From Noviherbaspirillum sedimenti (GTDB lineage Bacteria > Pseudomonadota > Gammaproteobacteria > Burkholderiales > Burkholderiaceae_D), in NCBI RefSeq assembly GCF_003590835.1, contig NZ_QYUQ01000002.1, positions 1,054,001 through 1,118,000 of the forward strand: 64,000 bases of DNA. Reading direction: 5' to 3'. This document shows positions 55,824 through 64,000 of this stretch, one piece after another. A model generated the notes under the pieces. It was not told the origin of the DNA. It worked only from the letters and a program-made list of their open reading frames with translations, and searched no databases. The translations under genes were made by a program, and so were the position numbers. Position 1 is the first letter of the stretch; every line of letters begins with the position of its first letter.

Positions 55824-56111
55824 AGTTCAGGTCGATAACGAACGAATTACGGTACGCGCTGGAAATCCAGACACAGGGAAGATTGTATTAATTGTATCAA
55901 GGCAATGTTTCATTATCATTACTGAGCGCTACTTGCCTATTCGTTTCGCACTCTTGTTACTGCCACCGATCTAGATACTGCCACCGATCTAGAACTGAAG
56001 ACTACTGTCAATTTATTTCCCCAAGAAAAGAGAATGATCATTTACTCTTTTGTGTTAATATAGCCCGCTAGATCGTCTTAGCCGCACCCATTTCATTGTC
56101 CGAGGTCACTC
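55824..56111. promoter_or_regulatory. Divergent promoter region upstream of RND pump
   Basis: These 288 bases lie between the GGDEF-EAL start and the pump operon. The palindrome ATGATCAT (56034-56041) with flanking AAGAG...CTCTT is a candidate operator for the TetR gene at 61923. TTAATATAG near 56056 may be the -10 region. Confidence 0.5.
55958..55993. repeat. Perfect 18-bp tandem duplication
   Basis: TACTGCCACCGATCTAGA occurs twice head to tail without any mismatch (55958-55975 and 55976-55993). It lies 120 bases before the pump start. A recent slippage event or a doubled binding site is possible. Confidence 0.9.
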
Positions 56112-57332
56112 ATGTTGTCAAAAAAAACATTGTCTCGCTTTCCCGCCCGTGCCTTGCTGCTGGGCGCTGTCGCCCTGGCCGCCCTCGCCGCTTGCGGCAA
56201 AACCCAGGCGCCGCCACCGGCGCCAGGTGTACCGGAAGTCAGCGTAGTGACGCTGCAGCAACAGAAAGTGAGCCTGACACGCGAGCTGCCGGGCCGCACC
56301 AATGCTTACCTGCTGGCCGAAGTGCGGCCGCAAGTCACCGGTATCGTCAAGCAGCGTCTGTTTACTGAAGGCGGGATGGTGAAGGCCGGACAAGCCTTGT
56401 ATCAACTCGACGACGCCACCTACCAGGCCAATACTGCCAGCGCCCGCGCCAACCTGGCACGCGCCAAAGCCACCCTGAAATCGGCGGAATTGAATGCCCA
56501 GCGCTCGGCAGAACTGGCCAAGATCGACGCCGTCAGCAAGCAGGACAATGAGAATGCCGCTGCCGCCCTGGCGCAGGCCAAGGCCGACGTCGCCGCAACC
56601 GAAGCGGCACTGCAAGGCAGCAGCGTGACCCTCGCATATGCCCGCATTACCTCGCCCATCAGTGGCCGTATCGGCAAGTCCAGTGTGACCCAAGGCGCGC
56701 TGGTGACCGCCAACCAGGCGGCGCCGCTGGCCACTGTGCAGCAACTCGATCCCGTGTATGTCGACCTGACGCAATCCAGCAGCGAGCTTTTACAACTGCG
56801 CAAGGACCTGGCCGCAGGAAAATTATCGAAGTCTGGCGACGTGCCGGTGCAAATCGTGCTGGAGGATGGCAGCCGCTACTCGCACGATGGCAAGCTGGCC
56901 TTTTCTGACGTCAGCGTCGACCCTGGCACCGGCAGCTTCTCGCTGCGCGTGACCGTGCCCAATCCCGACAGCATTCTGATGCCGGGCATGTATGTGCGCG
57001 CAGTGGTCGGCAACGGCGTGCGCGACAACGCCATCCTGGTACCGCAGCAAGGCATTGCGCGCGACCCCAGGGGCAACACCACCGCAATGGTCGTGGGCAA
57101 GGATGGCAAGGCAGAAGTGCGGCCGGTCAAGGTCAGCCGCACCATCGGCGACAAATGGCTGGTCGATGACGGCCTGGCCGCAGGCGACCGCGTGATCGTC
57201 GCCGGCCTGCAGAAAATCAAGCCCGGCGTGCCGGTCAAGGCGGTCGAAGCCGGCGCGAATGCCGCCCCGGCCCAGCCGACGGCGGCCGGCGCAGCAGCAG
57301 CCAAGCCGGCTGCCGCGGCTGCGAAACAATAA
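56112..57332 (+). CDS. RND efflux periplasmic adaptor (membrane-fusion lipoprotein)
   Basis: The 406-residue protein has a lipoprotein signal (LAALAACGK) with Cys28 as the likely lipid site. The central hairpin (about 100-175) is flanked by lipoyl halves (AEVRPQVTGIVKQRLFTEGG), and beta-barrel and membrane-proximal domains follow (PGMYVRAVVGNG). This is the AcrA/MexA family. The Ala/Pro-rich tail (375-406) is extended. It is the first gene of the pump operon, 12 bp before the pump gene. Confidence 0.94.
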   Translation: MLSKKTLSRFPARALLLGAVALAALAACGKTQAPPPAPGVPEVSVVTLQQQKVSLTRELPGRTNAYLLAEVRPQVTGIVKQRLFTEGGMVKAGQALYQLDDATYQANTASARANLARAKATLKSAELNAQRSAELAKIDAVSKQDNENAAAALAQAKADVAATEAALQGSSVTLAYARITSPISGRIGKSSVTQGALVTANQAAPLATVQQLDPVYVDLTQSSSELLQLRKDLAAGKLSKSGDVPVQIVLEDGSRYSHDGKLAFSDVSVDPGTGSFSLRVTVPNPDSILMPGMYVRAVVGNGVRDNAILVPQQGIARDPRGNTTAMVVGKDGKAEVRPVKVSRTIGDKWLVDDGLAAGDRVIVAGLQKIKPGVPVKAVEAGANAAPAQPTAAGAAAAKPAAAAAKQ

Positions 57333-57344
57333 GCGGAGAATTTC

Positions 57345-60300
57345 ATGGCACGTTTCTTTATCGATCGCCCGATCTTTGCCTGGGTCCTCGCCATCATCAT
57401 CATGCTGGCAGGTGGCCTCGCCATCACCAAGCTGCCGATCTCGATGTACCCGACCATTGCGCCGCCCACCGTGGCAATTTCCGCAACCTATCCCGGCGCC
57501 TCTGCCAAGGTAGTCGAGGACTCGGTGACGCAGATCATCGAGCAGAACATGAAAGGGCTTGATGGCCTGATCTACATGTCGGCCAACAGTTCGGCCACCG
57601 GCACTGCGCAGATCACCCTGACTTTCGACAACAAGATCAACCCCGACATCGCCCAGGTGCAGGTTCAAAACAAGCTGCAGCTGGCCATGCCGCTGTTGCC
57701 GCAGGAAGTGCAGCGCCAGGGCGTCAACGTCAGCAAGTCGAGGAGCGGTTTCCTGCAGGTGATCGGCTTCGTCTCGGAAGACGGCAGCATGGACAAGGAT
57801 GACATCGCCGACTACGTCGTGACCAGCCTGGTCGATCCGCTCTCACGCGTGCCGGGCGTGGGCAACATCCAGGTCTTCGGTTCCAAGTACGCCCTGCGCA
57901 TCTGGCTCGATCCGAACAAGCTCGACACCTACAAGCTCGCCTCCGCCGAAGTCATCGCCGCGATCAAGGCGCAAAATGCCCAGGTCGCAGTCGGCCAGTT
58001 GGGCGGCGCGCCATCGATCGCCGGCCAGCAACTGAACGCGACGATCTCGGCGCAAGACCGCCTGCAGACGCCGGAACAGTTCCGCGACGTCGTAGTGCGC
58101 AGCAACCCGGACGGCTCGGTGCTCAAGCTCGGCGACATCGCCCGCGTCGAGATCGGCGCCGAGAATTATGAATTCCTCACCCACTACAATGGCAAGCCGG
58201 CAACCGGCATCGCCATCTCGATGGCGACCGGCGCCAACGCGCTGGATACCGCCGCCGGCCTGCAGGCCAAGCTGAAGGAACTCAAGCCCTTCTTCCCTCA
58301 GGGGATGACCGCGGTCACGCCATTCGACACCACACCCTTCGTGGAAGTGTCGATCAAGGGCGTCGTCAAGACCCTGGCCGAAGCGATCCTGCTGGTGTTC
58401 CTGGTGATGTACCTGTTTTTGCAGAATTTCCGTGCCACCCTGATCCCCACCATCGCCGTGCCGGTGGTGCTGCTGGGTACCTTCGGCATACTCTCCGCGC
58501 TCGGCATGTCGATCAACATGCTGACCATGTTCGCCATGGTGCTGGCGATCGGCCTGCTGGTGGACGACGCCATCGTGGTGGTGGAAAACGTCGAGCGCAT
58601 CATGAGCGAGGAAGGCCTGTCGCCACTGGAAGCCACCCGCAAATCGATGGACCAGATCACCGGTGCGCTGGTCGGCATCGCCCTGGTGCTGTCGGCGGTG
58701 TTCGTGCCGATGGCGTTCATGGGCGGCTCGACCGGCATCATCTACCGCCAGTTCACCGCCACCATTGTCTCGGCCATGGCCTTGTCGGTGCTGGTGGCAA
58801 TCGTGCTCACGCCTGCCTTGTGCGCGACCATGCTCAAGCCGCTGGCCAAGGGACACCATCATGGCGAGCGCGGCTTCTTCGGCTGGTTCAATCGTAACTT
58901 CGAGCGCACCAGTGACGGCTACCAGCGCGGCGTGCGCGGCATCATCGGCCGCGGCAAGCGCTTCCTGGCGATCTTCCTCGCCCTGGTGGCGGTGATGGCC
59001 TTCCTCTTCATGCGCCTGCCCAGCTCGTTCCTGCCGCCGGAAGATCAAGGCATCCTGTTCGCCATGGTGCAGGCGCCAGTCGGCGCCACGCAGGAGCGCA
59101 CCATGGAATCGATTCGTAAAGTCGAACAGCACTTCCTCGAAAATGAGAAAAGCGTAGTGGAATCGGTCTTCAGCGTACAAGGTTTCAGTTTTGCCGGCAC
59201 TGGCCAGAACAACGGCATCGCCTTCATCAAGCTCAAGGACTGGAGCGAGCGCAAGTCCGCCGGGATGGGCGTCGACGCCGTCGCCGGCCGTGCCATGGGC
59301 GCCTTCAGCCAGATCAAGGATGTCATGGCTTTCGCCTTTGCACCGCCGGCCATGCCGGAACTGGGCACGGCTGCCGGCTTCGCCTTCTTCCTGAAGGATA
59401 ACGCTGGCCAGGGCCACGAAGCCTTGCTGGCCGCGCGCAACCAGTTGCTCGGCGCCGCCGCGCAAAGCAAGCTACTGAGCAAGGTGCGCCCGAACGGCCA
59501 GGAAGATACGCCGCAGTTCCGCATCGAAGTCGATAATGAAAAAGCCGCCGCGCTCGGCCTCTCGCTGGCCGACATCAACAGCACGCTCAGCACTGCCTGG
59601 GGCGGCCAGTACATCGATGACTTCATCGACCGCGGTCGCGTCAAGCGCGTCTATATGCAAGCCGATGCGAAATTCCGCATGGCGCCGGAAGACTTCAAGC
59701 TGTGGTCGGTGCGCAGCAAGGACGGCAAGATGGTGCCCTTTACGGCCTTTGCCAGCTCGCGCTGGGAATACGGATCGCCGCGCCTGGAACGCTACAACGG
59801 CGTGCCGGCGATGGAAATCCAGGGCGAAGGCGCGGCGGGGGTCAGCTCCGGCGACGCCATGGCGGAAATCGAGCGGCTGGCGGCGCAACTGCCGGCGGGC
59901 TATGGCATCGAGTGGACTGCCCTGTCCTATCAGGAACGCCAGGCCGGTTCGCAAACCACCGTGCTGTACACGCTGTCGCTGCTGATTGTGTTCCTCTGCC
60001 TGGCCGCACTGTATGAAAGCTGGACCATTCCGACCGCGGTGCTGCTGGTGGCGCCGCTCGGCGTTCTCGGCGCCGTGCTGGCCAACTCGCTGGCCGGCAT
60101 GCCGCGCGACGTCTACTTCCAGGTGGCGATGCTGACCACGGTGGGTCTGTCGAGCAAGAACGCGATCCTGATCGTCGAATTCGCCAAGGCCAACCTGGAG
60201 CACGGCATGGACCTGATTACCGCGACCATGAAGGCAGTACGCGACCGCCTGCGGCCGATCATCATGACCTCGCTGGCTTTCGGCCTCGGCGTGCTGCCGC

Positions 60301-60497
60301 TGGCACTGGCAACCGGCGCCGGCTCCGGCGCGCAACGCGCGATCGGCACCGGCGTGGTTGGCGGCATGATCGCCGGCACCGTGCTCGGCGTGTTCTTCAT
60401 TCCCTTGTTCTTCGTTGTGGTCGAACGTCTGTTCGCCCGCCAAAAACCATCCGTAGCGGCTGCCGAACCTGCAGCAGGAGTACCATCTCATGACTAA
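57345..60497 (+). CDS. RND (HAE1) multidrug efflux pump
   Basis: The 1050-residue inner-membrane pump begins [20 protein letters not shown] and is full-length for AcrB/MexB. The proton-relay Asp pair is in [20 protein letters not shown], and the Lys partner in [16 protein letters not shown]. Porter-domain motifs ([35 protein letters not shown]) are intact. It exports hydrophobic drugs, solvents and dyes using proton flow, with the adaptor and the outer-membrane channel encoded beside it. Its stop overlaps the outer-membrane gene by 8 bases. Confidence 0.96.
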   Translation: MARFFIDRPIFAWVLAIIIMLAGGLAITKLPISMYPTIAPPTVAISATYPGASAKVVEDSVTQIIEQNMKGLDGLIYMSANSSATGTAQITLTFDNKINPDIAQVQVQNKLQLAMPLLPQEVQRQGVNVSKSRSGFLQVIGFVSEDGSMDKDDIADYVVTSLVDPLSRVPGVGNIQVFGSKYALRIWLDPNKLDTYKLASAEVIAAIKAQNAQVAVGQLGGAPSIAGQQLNATISAQDRLQTPEQFRDVVVRSNPDGSVLKLGDIARVEIGAENYEFLTHYNGKPATGIAISMATGANALDTAAGLQAKLKELKPFFPQGMTAVTPFDTTPFVEVSIKGVVKTLAEAILLVFLVMYLFLQNFRATLIPTIAVPVVLLGTFGILSALGMSINMLTMFAMVLAIGLLVDDAIVVVENVERIMSEEGLSPLEATRKSMDQITGALVGIALVLSAVFVPMAFMGGSTGIIYRQFTATIVSAMALSVLVAIVLTPALCATMLKPLAKGHHHGERGFFGWFNRNFERTSDGYQRGVRGIIGRGKRFLAIFLALVAVMAFLFMRLPSSFLPPEDQGILFAMVQAPVGATQERTMESIRKVEQHFLENEKSVVESVFSVQGFSFAGTGQNNGIAFIKLKDWSERKSAGMGVDAVAGRAMGAFSQIKDVMAFAFAPPAMPELGTAAGFAFFLKDNAGQGHEALLAARNQLLGAAAQSKLLSKVRPNGQEDTPQFRIEVDNEKAAALGLSLADINSTLSTAWGGQYIDDFIDRGRVKRVYMQADAKFRMAPEDFKLWSVRSKDGKMVPFTAFASSRWEYGSPRLERYNGVPAMEIQGEGAAGVSSGDAMAEIERLAAQLPAGYGIEWTALSYQERQAGSQTTVLYTLSLLIVFLCLAALYESWTIPTAVLLVAPLGVLGAVLANSLAGMPRDVYFQVAMLTTVGLSSKNAILIVEFAKANLEHGMDLITATMKAVRDRLRPIIMTSLAFGLGVLPLALATGAGSGAQRAIGTGVVGGMIAGTVLGVFFIPLFFVVVERLFARQKPSVAAAEPAAGVPSHD

Positions 60498-61926
60498 ACC
60501 CTTGCTCACCACCCTGGCGCTGGCGGTAGCGCTGGCCGCCAGCGGCTGCGCCATGCTGGAGCCGCAACTGCCGGCAGCCAATGCATCGATTCCGGCCGAC
60601 TGGCCGCTGCCGCCGACCACTGCCGCAGCGACAAAAACGCCGGCGGCCACGTCGGCGGCAACACCGGCCGCCGAACAGGCGGTGACGGACATCGGCTGGC
60701 GCGATTTCTTTACCGATCCCAAACTGGAAGAACTGATCGCCCGCGCGCTCGACAACAACCGCGACCTGCGGGTGGCGGTGCTCAACGTCGAACGCACCCG
60801 CGCGCAATACAACATCCAGCGCGCCGACCGCTTCCCTGCGGTGGCCGCCAATGTCGGACTGAACCGCACCGGCGGCAATGTCGCCAATCCCGGCAGCGTC
60901 TACAGCGCCGCGGTCGGCGCCGCCTTCGAACTGGACCTGTTCGGTCGCGTGCACAATCTCTCCCAGAGCGCGCTGCAACGTTTCTTCGCGCAAGAAGAAG
61001 CGCGCCGCAGCGCCCAGCTTAGCCTGATCGCCGAAATCGCCAATGTCTACCTGACGCTGGCGGCCGACCTCGAATCGCAGCGGGTGGCGCAGGCCACCCT
61101 GGACAACCAGCAGTCGGCCTACGACCTGATCGTCAAGCGCCATCAGCTCGGTGCGGTGTCGGCGCTCGATCTGAACCAGGCACAAACTACGGTCGAAACC
61201 GCGCGCGCCGATATGGCGCGCTATGCCGGCCTGGTGGCAACCGATACCAACGCCTTGCGGCTGCTGGTCGGCGCCCCGGTCGAAGCGGCCCTGCTGCCGC
61301 AAGGCTTCGACCCGGCGGTCTCGGGCCTGACCGCCTTGCCGGCGCAACTGCCATCGCAAGTGCTGCTGCGCCGCCCGGACGTGCTGCAGGCCGAGCACCT
61401 GCTGCGCGCCGCCAACGCCAATATCGGCGCCGCCCGCGCCGCCTTCTTCCCGTCGATTTCGCTGACCGGCAGCATTGGTACTGCCAGCAATGAATTGTCG
61501 GGCCTGTTCGAATCCGGCACCCGCATCTGGAGCTTCATTCCGCAGATCAGCCTGCCGATCTTCCAGGGCGGCCGCTTGCGCGCCAACCTGGGCATGGCCA
61601 CGGCCGACCGCGACATCGCCCTGGCGCAATACGAGAAATCGATCCAGTCGGGCTTTCGCGAAGTCGCCGATGCGCTGGCGCTGACGCGCACCCTGGCCGA
61701 TCGCCGCGCCGCCCAGCAATCGCTGCTGGATGCGGCTACACGGGCACATGCGCTGTCGAAGGCGCGTTACGATCAGGGTCGCGACAGCTTCCTGAATCTG
61801 CTGGATGCCCAGCGCACCCTGTACGCCGCCCAGCAGGGACTGGTTGCAGCGCAACTCGCCGAGCAGGCCAACCGCGTCACCCTCTACAAGGTGCTGGGCG
61901 GCGGCTGGCAGGAAAGCAGCAAATGA
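60490..61926 (+). CDS. Outer-membrane efflux channel (NodT family, OprM-like)
   Basis: The 478-residue protein has a lipobox ([12 protein letters not shown]), followed by two outer-membrane efflux repeats: [20 protein letters not shown] and [20 protein letters not shown]. This is the usual RND channel. Residues 30-60 are Ala/Thr-rich. It forms the exit duct of the pump. The stop overlaps the start of tetR (ATGA). Confidence 0.93.
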   Translation: MTKPLLTTLALAVALAASGCAMLEPQLPAANASIPADWPLPPTTAAATKTPAATSAATPAAEQAVTDIGWRDFFTDPKLEELIARALDNNRDLRVAVLNVERTRAQYNIQRADRFPAVAANVGLNRTGGNVANPGSVYSAAVGAAFELDLFGRVHNLSQSALQRFFAQEEARRSAQLSLIAEIANVYLTLAADLESQRVAQATLDNQQSAYDLIVKRHQLGAVSALDLNQAQTTVETARADMARYAGLVATDTNALRLLVGAPVEAALLPQGFDPAVSGLTALPAQLPSQVLLRRPDVLQAEHLLRAANANIGAARAAFFPSISLTGSIGTASNELSGLFESGTRIWSFIPQISLPIFQGGRLRANLGMATADRDIALAQYEKSIQSGFREVADALALTRTLADRRAAQQSLLDAATRAHALSKARYDQGRDSFLNLLDAQRTLYAAQQGLVAAQLAEQANRVTLYKVLGGGWQESSK

Positions 61927-62537
61927 CTGCGCAGGCCCAGCCCGGCGCCAAAGTCAGCGGACGCGCGCAAGCCCAGTGCGAGCGCATCCTCTGCGCTGCG
62001 CAGAAATGCTTCATCGAGCATGGCTTCCATGCCGCCGGCATGGCCCTGATCGCCGAAACCGCCGGCATGAGCCCGGGCCTGATCTACCGCTATTTTCCCA
62101 GCAAAAGCGCGATCATCCTGGCGATCGTGGAGCGGCAACTGGAACGTTCCCGAGCCAACATCCGTTCCCTGCACGATGCACCGGACTTCAAGGAAGCGGC
62201 GTTCAACGCTTTCCTCCTCTGGCGCGATGCCGACCCGTGCCAGGTGAATGCCGCGCTGTTCCTGGAAATGAGCGCCGAGGCCAGCCGCGACCCGATGATC
62301 GCCGCCGGCCTGCGCACCTGCGATCAGGAAATCCGCCATGAGCTTGCCGCCTGGCTGTCGGCCAGCGTCGCCGCCGGCGGCAAGGGTTTGTCGGCGGAGC
62401 TTGCGCGCGTCCGTGCGATTACCTTGCAAACCTTTTTCGAAGGACTGTCGGTCCGGGCGCTGCGCGAACCAGACACGCCACTGGAGGAACTGAAAGCCGC
62501 CATCGCGGATTTCGTGGATGGACTGTTTTCCACGTAA
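61923..62537 (+). CDS. TetR-family regulator of efflux operon
   Basis: The 204-residue regulator has helix-turn-helix GMALIAETAGMSPGLIYRYF (about 40-59). It belongs to the group that represses RND operons. Unusually, it is the last gene of the operon that it probably controls, so its level would rise with that of the pump. Overlap with the channel gene by 4 bases supports co-expression. The operator may be the palindrome near 56034. Confidence 0.88.
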   Translation: MTAQAQPGAKVSGRAQAQCERILCAAQKCFIEHGFHAAGMALIAETAGMSPGLIYRYFPSKSAIILAIVERQLERSRANIRSLHDAPDFKEAAFNAFLLWRDADPCQVNAALFLEMSAEASRDPMIAAGLRTCDQEIRHELAAWLSASVAAGGKGLSAELARVRAITLQTFFEGLSVRALREPDTPLEELKAAIADFVDGLFST

Positions 62538-62598
62538 AATCAAGCGGCAGCCGGGGATTGCGACTGCCATCCGACGATCCACTCTCAAGGAGCTTAAT

Positions 62599-62667
62599 AT
62601 GATTAAACACCCGCTTGACCGTAGCGACCTGGAATTCGCGCCGCTGGTTTTCAGCGCCAAGGTCTGA
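62599..62667 (+). CDS. 22-codon small ORF coupled to NADH dehydrogenase
   Basis: AAGGAG lies 7 bases before ATG 62599, a better site than that of the next gene. The 22-residue peptide begins MIKHPLDRSDLEF and ends FSAKV. Its stop is separated by one base from the ATG of the NADH dehydrogenase (TGA-G-ATG). It may be a leader peptide, a real small protein, or the remaining head of a lost gene. Confidence 0.5.
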   Translation: MIKHPLDRSDLEFAPLVFSAKV

Positions 62668-62668
62668 G

Positions 62669-63967
62669 ATGAAAAACAAAATCGTCATCGTCGGCGGCGG
62701 CGCCGGCGGGCTGGAACTGGCATGCAAGCTCGGCAGAAAGCTCGGCCGCGAACAGGTGAGCCTGGTCGATTGCCGCCTGTACCACATCTGGAAGCCTTCC
62801 CTGCACGAGGTCGCCGCCGGCACCCTGGATATCCATCAGGAAGGCCTGTCCTACCAGATGCTGGCCCACGACAATGGCTTCACCTTCGTCTATGGCGCGC
62901 TGACGGCGCTGGAGTCGGCCAGCAAGCGGCTGACTGTCTCGGCGGTCCGTGGCGACAGCGGCGAAACCATCCTGCCGGAGCGCCATCTGGAATATTCGGC
63001 GCTGTGCATTGCGGTCGGCAGCATCTCGAATTATTTCGGCGTGCCCGGCGCCCGCGAACACACCATCTCGCTCAACGCCACCGATGATGCCGAACGGTTC
63101 CGGCTAAAACTGCTGGAACTGCTGGCCATGGCGGAACTGCGCAAGGATCTGCAGCCGGATGCCGGCCTGGATATCGTCATCATCGGCGGCGGCGCCACCG
63201 GCGTGGAACTGGCGGCGGAACTGCGCGAAGCCAGCGGCGTCTATGCCGACTACGGCTTTCGCCGGCTCGACCCCGCCAAAGATGTGCGCATCACCTTGCT
63301 GGAGGGGGCGCCGCGCATCCTGGCGCCGCTGCCGGAACGGGTCTCCAGCGCAGCCGCGCGGCTATTGGCGAAGCGTCACGTCACCGTGGTCACGGGATGC
63401 CGGGTGGTCGACATCCAGGCCAACAGCCTGACCGATGCCGAAGGCCTTACCCGCCCGGCCGACATCTGCGTCTGGGCCGCAGGCATCAAGGCTCCCGATT
63501 TCCTGCAAACCCTCGGCTTGCCGACCAATAAGGCGGGCCAGATCGAAGTCACCGATCGCCTCAATGTCACCGGCTTTCCCGACATCTATGCCTTGGGTGA
63601 CTGTGCCGCCTGCCCGGGCGCTGAAGGCAGGCTGGTGCCGCCGCGCGCCCAGGCCGCTCACCAGCAGGCCGATTACCTTAACGACACCCTGCTGCGACAG
63701 GCAGACGGCAAGCCTGCGCCGGACAAGCCCTATGCCTACCGCGACTATGGCTCGCTGGTATCGATCGGCCAGCAAACCACCGTCGGCAGCCTGATGGGCT
63801 CGCTGAAAGGCCTGAGCTGGTTCGTGGAGGGGCTGTTTGCGCGCACCATGTATGTCAGCCTGCACCTGATGCACCATCAGGCAGTGCTGGGAACGATGCG
63901 CACCGGCGTTCTGGCGGTGGGCCGCTTCCTCGTCAAGCGCACCACCGCCCTGGTGAAACTGCACTGA
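62669..63967 (+). CDS. ndh: Type II NADH dehydrogenase (NDH-2)
   Basis: The 432-residue flavoprotein begins MKNKIVIVGGGAGGLELACK (FAD GxGxxG) and has a second Rossmann motif IVIIGGGATGVELAAELREA for NADH. ALGDCAACPGAEGRLVPPRA is the FAD-contacting end, and the C-terminal amphipathic helix (LMHHQAVLGTMRTGVLAVGR) anchors it to the inner membrane. It transfers electrons from NADH to quinone without proton pumping. ATG 62669 follows AAGG at 7 bases; the open frame upstream includes another start at 62615 that lacks a site. A GCCGC...GCGGC stem (63971-63986) follows the stop but has no T-run. Confidence 0.92.
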   Translation: MKNKIVIVGGGAGGLELACKLGRKLGREQVSLVDCRLYHIWKPSLHEVAAGTLDIHQEGLSYQMLAHDNGFTFVYGALTALESASKRLTVSAVRGDSGETILPERHLEYSALCIAVGSISNYFGVPGAREHTISLNATDDAERFRLKLLELLAMAELRKDLQPDAGLDIVIIGGGATGVELAAELREASGVYADYGFRRLDPAKDVRITLLEGAPRILAPLPERVSSAAARLLAKRHVTVVTGCRVVDIQANSLTDAEGLTRPADICVWAAGIKAPDFLQTLGLPTNKAGQIEVTDRLNVTGFPDIYALGDCAACPGAEGRLVPPRAQAAHQQADYLNDTLLRQADGKPAPDKPYAYRDYGSLVSIGQQTTVGSLMGSLKGLSWFVEGLFARTMYVSLHLMHHQAVLGTMRTGVLAVGRFLVKRTTALVKLH

Positions 63968-64000
63968 TACGCCGCGTTCCTGCGGCAGGCTCAGGCCGTA

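Noticed and set aside
57843..59465. 540-codon minus-strand frame within the RND pump gene
   Set aside because: His/Gln/Asp-rich shadow frame opposite a certain pump gene.

Overview
The window looks like a chromosomal stretch of a betaproteobacterium of the order Burkholderiales, most likely from the Oxalobacteraceae or close to it. This rests on the gene content: a DUF3348-DUF802-OmpA-DUF2894 cluster, a DUF2784 protein, a GSU2403-type nucleotidyltransferase, a cbb3-type oxidase set with several c-type cytochromes, and an AcrAB-OprM type pump with a 3' TetR gene. The family placement is inference, because there is no rRNA or other marker gene. I found no tRNA, rRNA, CRISPR array or intact insertion sequence.

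Layout. 1-2.2 kb: an FAD-linked oxidase (5' end possibly outside the window), an integron-attC-like palindrome, a VOC-family gene and a 0.3 kb stretch without a clear gene. 2.2-8.1 kb: a LysR regulator divergent from a six-gene set (two aldo/keto reductases, a flavodoxin, a small protein, a cupin-carboxymuconolactone-decarboxylase fusion, an alpha/beta hydrolase); four of the six carry export signals. 8.1-11.8 kb: an MFS exporter with a LysR gene, divergent from a 14-helix drug exporter. 11.8-16.3 kb: a tightly overlapping four-gene operon that encodes a MotA/MotB-like (ZorA/ZorB-like) inner-membrane motor of unknown function. 16.4-20.1 kb: a rearranged zone with gene remnants (a carboxymuconolactone decarboxylase / FMN reductase mosaic, a headless lactate dehydrogenase, a second marR 5' end) around an intact marR gene with a striking double-palindrome operator and a nucleotidyltransferase gene. 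20.1-21.3 kb: ferredoxin FdxA and methionine aminopeptidase.

21.4-30.2 kb: a complete peripheral-to-central hydroxyquinol (resorcinol-type) catabolic operon: FAD hydroxylase, maleylacetate reductase, hydroxyquinol 1,2-dioxygenase, YciI-like protein, outer-membrane channel and MFS uptake protein. TetR and LysR regulators are divergent from it, and a 4-oxalocrotonate-tautomerase-like gene follows them. 30.2-33.6 kb: RtcB RNA ligase with archease, a universal stress protein and a CapA-like phosphatase. 34.0-41.9 kb: a six-gene signalling operon centred on cyclic di-GMP and phosphotransfer. 42-44.3 kb: a sodium symporter remnant, DUF2784 and an aromatic aminotransferase. 44.4-51.1 kb: c-type cytochromes divergent from a cbb3-type oxidase cluster with SCO. 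51.1-55.8 kb: a MocR-type protein, then a PhnD-like binding protein overlapping a membrane GGDEF-EAL protein. 56.1-62.5 kb: an RND efflux operon ending in tetR. 62.6-64 kb: a 22-codon ORF coupled to a type II NADH dehydrogenase.

How genes work together. The 21-30 kb block can take a resorcinol-like compound from uptake to 3-oxoadipate. The 46-51 kb block encodes an oxygen reductase with its electron-donor cytochromes and copper chaperone. The 34-42 kb block and the 52-56 kb pair are signal-input modules. Two systems stand out as not obviously described: the motor-like DUF operon and the largely exported redox set at 3-8 kb.
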